64,000 nt of DNA from Arthrobacter sp. ZGTC412 (GTDB lineage Bacteria > Actinomycetota > Actinomycetes > Actinomycetales > Micrococcaceae): NCBI RefSeq assembly GCF_002929215.1, contig NZ_PJII01000012.1, forward strand, positions 62,001-126,000. The letters are read 5' to 3'. Numbering within the stretch: the stretch's first letter is position 1; the number at the start of each line of letters is the position of its first letter. Below are positions 24,833 through 32,920 of this stretch, piece by piece. A program made the translations under genes and the position numbers. The notes below the pieces were generated by a model. That model ran no database searches and was not told the origin of the DNA. It saw only the letters and a program-made list of their open reading frames with translations.

Positions 24833-26182
24833 GTGACAACAACCCTCACCCGCACGCTGAAGCTGCCCTCGCTGGTCCTGTTCGGGCTGGCGTACCTGAC
24901 CCCGATCATCGTCCTGGGGATCTTCGGCATCATCGCCGAAACCACCGGCGGCGCAGCACCCGCCGCGTACCTCGTGGCGCTCGTGGCCATGCTGTTCACC
25001 GCGCACAGCTACGGCCGGATGGCCGTTGCCCACCCCGTGGCCGGCTCCGCCTACACCTACGTCCGCCGCTCCATCGATTCCCGGGTCGGGTTCCTGGTGG
25101 GGTGGGCCGTCCTGCTCGACTACCTCTTCCTGCCCATGGTCATCTGGCTCATCGGCGGCTCCTACCTTAGCGCCCAGTTCCCCGGCGTCCCCATCGGCGT
25201 CTGGATCGTGGGCTTCATCGTCATCACCACGCTGGTGAATATCCTGGGCATCAAGGTGGCGGACAAGGCCAACTACGTGCTGATGGCGTTCCAGCTGCTG
25301 GTCCTGGTGTTCTTCGTGGCGCTGGCCATCGGCAGCGTGGTCTCCGCCAACGGCGCCGGGGGACTGGCCAGCGGGCAGCCGTTCTTCAACGAAACGGCCA
25401 GCTTCGCGACCATCTCCGCCGGCGCGGCGATCGCCGCGTACTCTTTCCTGGGGTTCGACGCCGTCACCACCCTCACCGAGGAAACCGTCAATCCGCGCCG
25501 GACCGTGCCGCGCGCCATCATGCTGGTGGCCCTGATCGGCGGCGGCATCTTCGTGGCGGTGTCCTACGTGACCCAGCTGGTCCACCCGGGCGGCGTGTTC
25601 GAGGACTCGGCCTCCGCGGCCAGCTCCATCGCCCTGCAGATCGGCGGGCAGCTGTTCGGCGCCGTGTTCCTGGCCGGCCTGGTGGTGGCGCAGTTCGCCT
25701 CCGGCCTCGCCGCGCAGGCCAGCGCCTCCCGCCTGCTGTACGCGATGGGCCGCGACTCCGTCCTGCCCAAGGCGGTCTTCGGCCGGCTCAGCGAGAAGTT
25801 CCACACTCCGGTGGCTAACCTGGTGGTCACCGGCCTCGTGGGCCTGATCGCGATCTTTCTGGACGTGGCCACGTCGACGTCGTTCATCAACTTTGGTGCC
25901 TTCACCGCATTCACGCTGGTGAACGCCTCAGTGGTGTTCCACTATGTGCGCCGGCGCCGGGCCGGGCAGCAGCTGAACCCGGTGTCCTACGTGGTGGTCC
26001 CGGTGATCGGCGCGATCATCTGTGCTTACCTGCTCTCCCAGCTGGACAGCAACGCCATTACGCTGGGTGTGTCCTGGCTGGTGCTGGGCGTGCTGGTCCT
26101 GGCCCTGATCACCAAGGGCTTCAAGGCGTCGCCGCCGGAGATGACGGCTACGGAGAAGGCGACTGTCGAGGCCGCCGCCTGA
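24833..26182 (+). CDS. APC-family permease
   Basis: This is a 449-residue amino-acid/amine permease with about 12 hydrophobic segments, of the putrescine/APC 2.A.3 type. Family sequence includes LPSLVLFGLAYLTPIIVLGI at the first helix, AHPVAGSAYTYVRRSIDSRV, and AYSFLGFDAVTTLTEETVNP in the centre. It starts with GTG after TAAGGAAACACC, 9 bases after the first nitrilase, and is followed by a second nitrilase gene, so it should import their substrate. It is only distantly related to the permease at 14.4 kb. Confidence 0.85.
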   Translation: MTTTLTRTLKLPSLVLFGLAYLTPIIVLGIFGIIAETTGGAAPAAYLVALVAMLFTAHSYGRMAVAHPVAGSAYTYVRRSIDSRVGFLVGWAVLLDYLFLPMVIWLIGGSYLSAQFPGVPIGVWIVGFIVITTLVNILGIKVADKANYVLMAFQLLVLVFFVALAIGSVVSANGAGGLASGQPFFNETASFATISAGAAIAAYSFLGFDAVTTLTEETVNPRRTVPRAIMLVALIGGGIFVAVSYVTQLVHPGGVFEDSASAASSIALQIGGQLFGAVFLAGLVVAQFASGLAAQASASRLLYAMGRDSVLPKAVFGRLSEKFHTPVANLVVTGLVGLIAIFLDVATSTSFINFGAFTAFTLVNASVVFHYVRRRRAGQQLNPVSYVVVPVIGAIICAYLLSQLDSNAITLGVSWLVLGVLVLALITKGFKASPPEMTATEKATVEAAA

Positions 26183-26229
26183 GCCTGAACGTTTGTAGTG
26201 TGGCCGCCGGGCCGAGGGAAGGAACACTC

Positions 26230-27009
26230 GTGAGGATAGCGCTGGGGCAGCTGGAATCCGGCTCCGACATCCACGCCAACCTCGCCGCGATCGACCGGTA
26301 CGCCGCCCAGGCAGCGGCCGACGGCGCAGCGCTGGTCGCCTTTCCGGAGTACGCCACCTACGAAAAGAAGAAGGTGGACGCGACCTTCCCCAAGGTGGCC
26401 GAACCGCTGGACGGCCCGGTGTGCCAGGAGCTTGCTGACATCGCCCGCCGCCACCGCATCGCGCTGGTGGCGGGCGTGGTGGAAACCTCGGACGAGCCGG
26501 GCAGGGCGTACAACACGCTGGTGGCTTTCGGGCCCGACGGCGATCGGCTGGCTTCGTACCGGAAGATCCACCTTTTCGATGCTCAGGGCTTTGGGGAGTC
26601 GACGTTCATCAAGCCGGGTCCGTCCACTGCGCCGGTGGTGTTCGAGATCGGGGGAGTGCGGTTCGGGCTGATGACCTGCTACGACCTCCGATTCCCCGAG
26701 CTGGCAAGGTCACTGGCCGACGCCGACGCGCAGGTCCTGCTGGTCTGCTCGTCCTGGGTGCCGGGCGAGCACAAGACGGAGCAGTGGCTGGCGCTGAACG
26801 CGGCGCGGGCGATCGAGAACAGCGTGTACGTGGCAGGGGTGTCCCAGACGCCACCGGTGTCCGTGGGGCGGAGCGTGCTGGTGGACCCGATGGGGGTGGT
26901 CGAGGCAGACCTGGGGCTGGAGCCTGGGGTGCGGGTGGTGGATGTCTCGCTGAAAACTGTGGAGCGCGTGCGGGAATCGTTCCCGATGTTCCGGCAGCGG
27001 CGGCTTTAG
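26230..27009 (+). CDS. Nitrilase-superfamily carbon-nitrogen hydrolase, second copy
   Basis: This is a 259-residue amidohydrolase. The triad residues lie in ALVAFPEYATYE, SYRKIHLFDAQGFGES and GLMTCYDLRFPELARS, which is closer to the Nit2/omega-amidase style (CYDLRFPEL) than to the first copy. I chose the GTG at 26230 because GGGAAGGAACACTC precedes it; 26200 would add ten atypical residues. It is the third gene of the regulated operon, 47 bases after the permease, and could complete deamidation of the imported compound. A hairpin follows. Confidence 0.82.
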   Translation: MRIALGQLESGSDIHANLAAIDRYAAQAAADGAALVAFPEYATYEKKKVDATFPKVAEPLDGPVCQELADIARRHRIALVAGVVETSDEPGRAYNTLVAFGPDGDRLASYRKIHLFDAQGFGESTFIKPGPSTAPVVFEIGGVRFGLMTCYDLRFPELARSLADADAQVLLVCSSWVPGEHKTEQWLALNAARAIENSVYVAGVSQTPPVSVGRSVLVDPMGVVEADLGLEPGVRVVDVSLKTVERVRESFPMFRQRRL

Positions 27010-27038
27010 GCGAGCCGTCCTTGGGCCGCCGTTCTTGG

Positions 27039-27055
27039 GCCGCCGTTAAGGCGGC
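27039..27055 (+). terminator. Hairpin after the nitrilase operon
   Basis: A 6-bp GCCGCC/GGCGGC stem with a 5-base loop lies 30 bases after the operon. It overlaps a tandem duplication of a 13-base GC-rich word starting at 27021 and 27035. Confidence 0.5.
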
Positions 27056-27059
27056 GGTA

Positions 27060-27480
27060 GGAGTGATTCTAAGTGCCGCGTTGTACGTCTCCTCAATACC
27101 GTGGCCGCTTTGCGGAAGCTCAGCAGCAACTGGTCGATGAGCAGCGAGAGTCCGAGGTGGGGTGCGTCAATCGGGATCTGTTTGTCGTCAGGAATGGTGC
27201 GAAGTCTTTCTCCGAACAGATAAGCTCAGTTTCCTACCATGACGGGGCGGTTCTCGTTGAGCAGGGGCAGCGTCTCCTGGGGATGGCCCGGAGTGCAGGC
27301 ATGATGACTTCTTCAAGCTTCCGGACTCGTATGTCATAGCCAGCTTCTCCAGCGAAGGTTCCTTCGAGCTGTATGGGGACAATGTCCTTGGGGGTTCTAT
27401 TTGAGGGAACTTCTATGGTTGGTCCACAGTGCACCAGCGCTGGCGGCGAATTTGTACACGTCTTGGCTGACGCTTCGTTC
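27060..27480. other. No intact gene; probable gene debris
   Basis: I see no convincing coding frame. On the minus strand the frame around 27330-27270 reads KLEEVIMPALRAIP and continues sensibly (TLPLLNENRPVMVGN) only after a frame change. This looks like debris of a gene that I cannot name. Further plausible scraps (DAPHLGLSLLIDQLL near 27150) are equally short. Confidence 0.35.
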
Positions 27481-27860
27481 ATGTGGCTATCTCTGTGGCG
27501 GCCCTAGCGGTCGGGGTATTGGTGGTCATGAGCTTCCCGATAGAGGGAGGACGTGAAGGCCGACCCTGGTCCGGTGAGCAGACCGACGGCCTGTCCGTGG
27601 CCTGCCTCGGTAACGGGATGCCCTGCCGCGGCAGCCGCCGGTTCGGTTTCGCTGATGGCATCCAAAATTATAGATTTTCCGCCGACGTCGATAGTACGGC
27701 CGACCGGTGCCCGGAAGAGGCAGTTGACCATCCCGGAGGTGGCAATAAAAACCCATTTCTCTCGCAGGGCGCCGACGACGTCGTTAGCCACGGAGAAGTC
27801 GATGCCGGGGACGTCGAGAGCGGGGAAACATCCGTGGCGGACAAGGGCTTCTGATTAGCT
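27480..27860 (-). pseudogene. Remnant of a ketopantoate-reductase-like (PanE/ApbA) gene
   Basis: The minus strand reads DVPGIDFSVANDVVGALREK, then WVFIATSGMVNCLFRAPVG and later FTSSLYREA. This matches the C-terminal domain of PanE/ApbA-type 2-oxo-acid reductases (LWEKFVF, RAPIG, SSLYRDL). After the SSLYRE segment the frame shifts: the continuation MTTNTPTARAAT fits the family but is in another frame. The N-terminal Rossmann domain with its GxGxxG is absent upstream. The piece is therefore about one third of a gene, with at least one frameshift, and is not functional. Confidence 0.6.
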
Positions 27861-28049
27861 AGCCCACCGTTAGGGAAGTGAGGGGCACTTACTGCGGACC
27901 AGATTTGCGACTATCACTGCGGCCACGAAAACTGCACCCCACTCGTCCAAGACGACGGGGCACCAAATGCTGATGCCAAGATAACAGGTTGAAACGCGCG
28001 CGAAGTTGATACCCTGTACTACATTTCTATGCCAGATGCTGGGAGACTA

Positions 28050-29246
28050 ATGCGCGACGTTTACGGGGCACTCATGCCTCTCCCCGAGGGCAACTTCGAG
28101 CATGAATTCCGACGAGCAATCGTTGTGTTGGATACAAATGTGATGCTCGACATGTACAGGTTCTCGCGACCAACGTCCCAGAGGTTCCTGGATCTTCTCG
28201 AGCACATTGAGGAAAGGTTGTGGCTGCCTCATCAGGTCGGTCTCGAGTTCCTTCGTCGCCGACCGTTGGTGCGGGATGAACTCCCTGCAAATCATGGGGC
28301 AAGAATTGATGAGCTCAAAAAACTTGTCAATAAGTTCGAATCTGCTGAGAAGAAATCTCACGTCGGTCATGATAAGGCCGAAGCAGAATTTATCGCGGCA
28401 ACCAAGCAATATGTAAAATATCTCACCGACGAAAGGGACGACGTTCGCCGTTGGGCTACAGCACAACATGGCGACGAAGTTCTTGCCACCTTTCGGAGAT
28501 ACTACGATCAGCGCACCGGCCAGAGGCCAAGTCTGGAATGGGTTCAGCAGAGTACTGGGGAAGGCGAGAAGCGTTACAAGAACAAGCGCCCGCCGGGATA
28601 TGAAGATGCCGCCAAGGAATCAAACCAGTATGGCGACTACTTCCTCTGGAAGCAATGCATAGAAAAGTGCCAGACTGAACAAAGGCCTCTCCTCTTTGTC
28701 ACCGGAGACGTTAAGTCGGACTGGTGGGAAACAGGCCGCGACAAAAAACGACTGGGTCCACGCGTAGAGCTTGTTGAAGAACTGTTCGATGAGTCGGGTC
28801 AGCATCTCTTCATGCTGGACACCTCCCAATTCTTTGAACGGCTGAGAAAGACCATTGAAGCTTCCATCACTGAGGATCAGGATGCCTCTGATGCTGCACA
28901 AACAGAGATTGATGCCGCTCAGGCACGACGAGAACGACATGTTCTGTGGAAAACAGGGTCTTTGGACGACGTGTGGTGGAGCAAGATAAGGGAAGCGCAA
29001 ACGGACTTTTCCGATGTTGAATTCACAATAACGCCAGCGCAGCACCCTGGTCTTAAGGTCTATCCTTCTTTCAATTCCGACGATGCCCGTCTCACCAATC
29101 TCCTAATCAACTGGATCAGAGAGAACCCTCACCGTCTGCTACGTTTGGCGCCCGACCTTGCATCCGGGGTCGATGCGGCTACTGAAAGAGACCGCGAGGG
29201 AGATGTTGAAGGGTCGGGCGAACCTGACAGTGACCCCGACGACTAA
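28050..29246 (+). CDS. PIN-like domain (DUF4935/PIN_8) putative ribonuclease
   Basis: This is a 398-residue protein with an N-terminal PIN-like nuclease domain. The acidic residues expected of the active site are in IVVLDTNVMLDMYR, LPHQVGLEFLRRR, NQYGDYFLWKQC and LLFVTGDVKSDWW, giving four acids in the right order. The C-terminal ~150 residues are charged and of unknown role. Proteins of this family are often found among defence genes and are thought to cut RNA. The ATG at 28050 has GGGAG at good spacing; an ATG at 28029 has none. GC is lower than in flanking metabolic genes. No partner antitoxin is adjacent. Confidence 0.72.
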   Translation: MRDVYGALMPLPEGNFEHEFRRAIVVLDTNVMLDMYRFSRPTSQRFLDLLEHIEERLWLPHQVGLEFLRRRPLVRDELPANHGARIDELKKLVNKFESAEKKSHVGHDKAEAEFIAATKQYVKYLTDERDDVRRWATAQHGDEVLATFRRYYDQRTGQRPSLEWVQQSTGEGEKRYKNKRPPGYEDAAKESNQYGDYFLWKQCIEKCQTEQRPLLFVTGDVKSDWWETGRDKKRLGPRVELVEELFDESGQHLFMLDTSQFFERLRKTIEASITEDQDASDAAQTEIDAAQARRERHVLWKTGSLDDVWWSKIREAQTDFSDVEFTITPAQHPGLKVYPSFNSDDARLTNLLINWIRENPHRLLRLAPDLASGVDAATERDREGDVEGSGEPDSDPDD

Positions 29247-29367
29247 GCGGCGAGGTGATTGATGACCGTCCATAAACCGGCGCCAACCAGGCGAACCAAG
29301 GTCCTACCAGACTGCCCGAAACCGCGGGTAGCCTGCGACCATTCCTTAGCGTAATGAAACATTGAGG

Positions 29368-30603
29368 CTACCCCGCCACCGCCGCCTTCGCAGCCTGGGA
29401 CGCCTTCATCCACTCGGTCAGCCACGGCACCCTTACGGTGGAGGTTATCCGGCAGTCGGCCACGAACGTCCCTCGAGCCCCCGCGTCGATCCAGCCTTGC
29501 AGTGCCGAAAGGTCAACCAAGGACCGGATAACAGCCGACTCGGCGCCCAGAGCCCGCCCAACAGCAGCGAAGTCCACTTCCGGGATCAGCATCGGCTTCT
29601 CGGTGAGGCCCGGCGAGCCGTACTGGTGGATCTCCGCCCCGTATGCGGCGTCGTTATAGATCACCACAATCGTGCTGCGGGCGGCACCGATCAGCGATTC
29701 GAGGTCGGACAGGCCCATCAGGAACCCGCCGTCGCCGGAGGACAGCACCAGGGTACGGCCGTCCTCCACGGCACGGGCGGCCCCGACGGCGCTGGCAAGG
29801 CCCAGCCCGATGGTCTGGTACGCGGTCCCCACCGTCACCAGGTCTTGGGGCCGTGGGATGTTCCAGTACATGGGCGCCCACCCGATGAAGTGGCCGCCGT
29901 CTTGCACAACCGTGCGGCGCTCCGGCAGCACCGGATCCAGCGCGGCGGCGAGAGTACGCGGATCCGGCCTCCCATCAACAGTCTCCAAAGAGCCTGAAGC
30001 ATGCCCTGGCTCGCCAGCCAGGCTCCGGGCGGCCTCAACGCGCCACGTCCCGGCAGCAACCTCACCGTCAACCAGAGACACAAGCTGCGAAGCAGCAGCT
30101 TTCGCATCCGCATGGACAAACACATCCACCCGCGGATGAGCCGGCTCCACCGCAGTGTCGATCTGGATGACCGTGCTGTCGGGCACCAGCAGTTGCCCGA
30201 ACCGCATGGTGAACGGGCTCAGGCTGGCCCCGGCCACCAAGACCACATCGGCCTCGCCCATGAGGCCGGCAGCGGTGTCGGTGCCGAAACCGCCGGCCAC
30301 GCCCAAGTACCCCTCGCCATTGAGGAGGTTGAGCGCGAGGGCGGTTCCAGCGGTCAGTGTGCCGAGCCGGTCTGCGAGTTCGCGAAGCTCCGCTCTGGCT
30401 CCGGCGAGGTGCGCGCCCCAACCAGCCAGGATCAGCGGCCGCCGTGCCCCGGCCAAAAGGCGGGCTACCCGCGCAAGGTCCGTGCAGCCGTCGTCCGTCA
30501 CTTCCCAAGGGGCCTGCTCCGGAAGGTCCTCGTCCGCAGCCTCGAGCGCGGCGAGGTCGTAGGGGATGGCCAGCACGACGGCGGTGCGCCGGGTGAGTGC
30601 ATA
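29368..30603 (-). pseudogene. 5'-truncated TPP-dependent enzyme gene (second copy)
   Basis: This is a close relative of the TPP enzyme at 10.9-12.5 kb, running collinear from YALT-RRTAVVLAIPYDLA to the shared C-terminus KAAVAG. The first ~141 codons are gone, including the segment that carries the catalytic Glu (RHEGAAIAAADA in the intact copy). Upstream of 30603 the frame continues with unrelated sequence. A start at 30690 would give a 440-residue protein with a foreign N-terminus, which should lack TPP activation. The break looks like an insertion or recombination edge, with the defence island beyond it. Confidence 0.8.
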
Positions 30604-30719
30604 CCGAAACAACGTCGGACATGAGACACTTTCACGACCCTTCGACAGCATAATCGCAAATGATCTGCAGGTCGATCGATTATTCGGCAACGAATGACGT
30701 TTGCGCGGTTCAAACGTGC

Positions 30720-31802
30720 TCAGGGATCGTTGAACATGTTTGGATCGTTCCTAATTGCTCGGGCCGCACCTTGAATATCAGGGTAGATGGTGGATTTGTT
30801 GTACGAGTAGCAATCTTCGAGTTCTATTCGAATTTGTCGTTTGGTCGCAGCCGTAACGCGAAAGGTGTAGCTCGGGGGCATCGTCTTAGCGATGTTCGCA
30901 CCCGCACCGGGACGAGGTCTAGAAAAGCGAACGCTGATGGAGGAAGCGGCAAGGCGATCCGCCAACCGCCATGACCCTGTCCGACCGTGGCCCTTTGGGT
31001 AAAATTTTCGAGGTCAGGGGAGTCGACGGGGATGCCGTCGAGGATAAAGGCTGCATTCTGAGCCGCAATCCGGGCTTCGTAGTGGGGGGTATCCAGAAAC
31101 GCCTAATTCGGCCCATGCCCCATTCCCCGAACGCGCTGTCCTCTAGACCGTCAGCGGTCACATTGACCTCCCAGAAGGGTTTAAAGAGGGGGGCGGTTTC
31201 GAGGTCGATACGACTTGCTTCGAAGTCTCTGTGTTTCTGCTCAGGCGTTGCGGCTACCCGCGTAGTTGCGAGTACGAAGATGCGTGCGTCGCCTTCCTCG
31301 GTTTCGGCCTCAGCATGTTCTTCGGTAGCGAACCACGCCGCGATAAGTCGAGGAGTCGCGTAGGGGCACCGAAGTGCTGCAACCGGGCAAAATCGAGAGT
31401 GCGCTCGTGTCCTCAAACCGCCACTGCTCCCTTATGGCAGCCAGGATGCGGGCTTGAGCGTTCTGGAGGTCCTGATCAGTAGGGAAGGGCTCGCGAATTC
31501 TGTGGGGTTGGTTGGGATCCCGCACCCCCTTCGCCTTCCACATCGCACGGAAAAGAGAGCTATGGAGAGGCCATTCCGCATTCTGCTGCCCCCTCCATAA
31601 AAAAGTCGTCCCGGAGTGGTGACTGAGGATTGTCGTTACTGCCACCTGCAAAGGTCAGCCCGTTCTCGCCAATGTACTGGACCGGGTCCGCGGAGGGCGG
31701 GGATGTCAGGGCTTGCCGAATCATTGCTGGTGCCGCAAGCGGATAGCGCAAAGGTGCGCCAAACGCGATGTGGGCGCGCTTCGGCACGTGCAGCTTCTCC
31801 AT
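30720..31802 (-). pseudogene. Frameshifted FRG-domain protein gene
   Basis: Six consecutive minus-strand pieces in different frames add up to one FRG-domain protein, the family being a predicted enzyme or nuclease-like domain common in defence loci. The pieces include FLWRGQQNAEWPLHSSLFR, then LQHFGAPTRLLD, then AAWFATEEHAEAE, then PHYEARIAAQNAAFILDGIP and finally the C-terminal STIYPDIQGAARAIR. At least four frame changes and one small deletion (between LLD and AAWFA) separate them. The order and content match the family from start to end, so it is a decayed full-length gene, not scattered noise. Confidence 0.65.
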
Positions 31803-31877
31803 AGGTGGTCTGGCTGGCGCTGCGCATCATTCTCCGCACCGCCAGCATTATGAATGAGTCAGGTACTCCAACCTGAC

Positions 31878-32294
31878 TCACACTGAGGTCAGAACAAGTC
31901 CTGAGATCTCGGCTGCAAATTCGCTACCGTGAGCACCGAAGGCATGAATCTTGCCCTCTCTAATACCCTTGATCCAGGTTTCCACGGTCATGGCACCAGG
32001 GATGTCCTGGGGTTCCTGTTCTACCGCCCGACCCTTCGTTGACTGAAACGCAGTGAGGGATACAGCGTTATCGATCTTCGTTACCAACGCAATGATGGGT
32101 TGCTTCGCTCGTTCCATCCGGTGGATCGTTACGACAGCAGATTCGGTGGGAGCAGCAACGAGAACGCACTGAGCTCCTTCATCATCCATGGGGATTAAAT
32201 CCTTGGCCTTGGAATAGAAGTCCGACTTACGCATCAGCACGCTGAAGCGCGCTGCTATTTCAGCGCGAGCTTTCAGGTCTTGCCTTGTCGCCAT
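31878..32294 (-). CDS. Hypothetical protein
   Basis: This is a 138-residue protein that I do not recognise. It appears to have an N-terminal helical part (MATRQDLKARAEIAARFSVL) and a strand-rich centre (QCVLVAAPTESAVVTIHRME). The ATG at 32294 has GGAGGGACAG just upstream and lies inside the end of the preceding gene. The two overlap by 22 bases and are likely translated together. There is no membrane segment or cysteine motif. Position between an FRG pseudogene and a GmrSD gene suggests a defence or mobile origin. Confidence 0.55.
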   Translation of the reverse strand: MATRQDLKARAEIAARFSVLMRKSDFYSKAKDLIPMDDEGAQCVLVAAPTESAVVTIHRMERAKQPIIALVTKIDNAVSLTAFQSTKGRAVEQEPQDIPGAMTVETWIKGIREGKIHAFGAHGSEFAAEISGLVLTSV

Positions 32295-32692
32295 CTGTCC
32301 CTCCACTCGATAGCATCCCCGATGATCGTCATCGCTGATTGGTTGTAGGCGTCGTCAGCCTCTTGCTCATTGTCTAGTGTTCCGAAGGTTTTGGAAACCT
32401 TTAACTTCTTGGGGCGTAAATAGTTGCCTTTATGAAGGTGGTAGTTCGCGTGTGCCGAGCAGGCTCTGACGACGTGCTCCATCATACGGGTGACTTTGTG
32501 ATCGGCCATGAGCCCGACGCTAAAGTCCCACACAAAACCCTCGCACCTAGTGTGCCTGTCTATCGCGATGAGCAGGTCGTCCTCGTCCAGGCTCATTTTC
32601 AAGGGAGGTCTCGTCGGAACACAACCCTCGCACTTCTCGTGGTACAGAAGCCCTTGCTCCAGGGGCCCATGACTCTTATCGCTCACTCGCAT
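32273..32692 (-). CDS. Hypothetical protein with CxxC and HxH-like motifs
   Basis: This is a 139-residue protein with no assigned family. It has CEGC near residue 21, a later Cys-His group (VVRACSAHANYHLHKGNY) and acidic stretches, so metal binding is possible. A degenerate HNH-type nuclease was considered but the motif spacing is not convincing. It overlaps the next gene by 22 bases, forming a two-gene unit. About 230 bases without a visible gene separate it from the GmrSD-type gene upstream. Confidence 0.5.
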   Translation of the reverse strand: MRVSDKSHGPLEQGLLYHEKCEGCVPTRPPLKMSLDEDDLLIAIDRHTRCEGFVWDFSVGLMADHKVTRMMEHVVRACSAHANYHLHKGNYLRPKKLKVSKTFGTLDNEQEADDAYNQSAMTIIGDAIEWRDRWRQGKT

Positions 32693-32920
32693 ACCCTAAC
32701 CGATGTGCCCGTCGGCCTCCCGCCATAACTCACTGGGTTTGGTGAGAGAGATAGGTGGGGTGCCTATGAGTATTGCTCCCCAAAGCCGTCCCGCTCGAGG
32801 CTGTCAGCCGGAGAACTGCTTAACGTCGAAACCCGGTCAGGCTAGTCACCGGCCCTGCTCTGATTGAACAGTTGCCTGGTCTACGTCTCTTGCAGAGGGA
32901 TTCTGTAGCAATCAGAAGAA

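Noticed and set aside
23855-25804. 649-codon minus-strand frame across the nitrilase and permease genes
   Set aside because: The length comes from high GC; the product has no domain and the plus-strand genes have full family motifs.
30604-30720. Possible insertion-sequence end next to the truncated TPP gene
   Set aside because: GGACATGAGACAC looked like a transposon end, but there is no transposase, inverted partner or target duplication in view.
32273-32692. HNH endonuclease
   Set aside because: CxxC and His residues are present but the spacing and the central Asn/His of HNH are not convincing.
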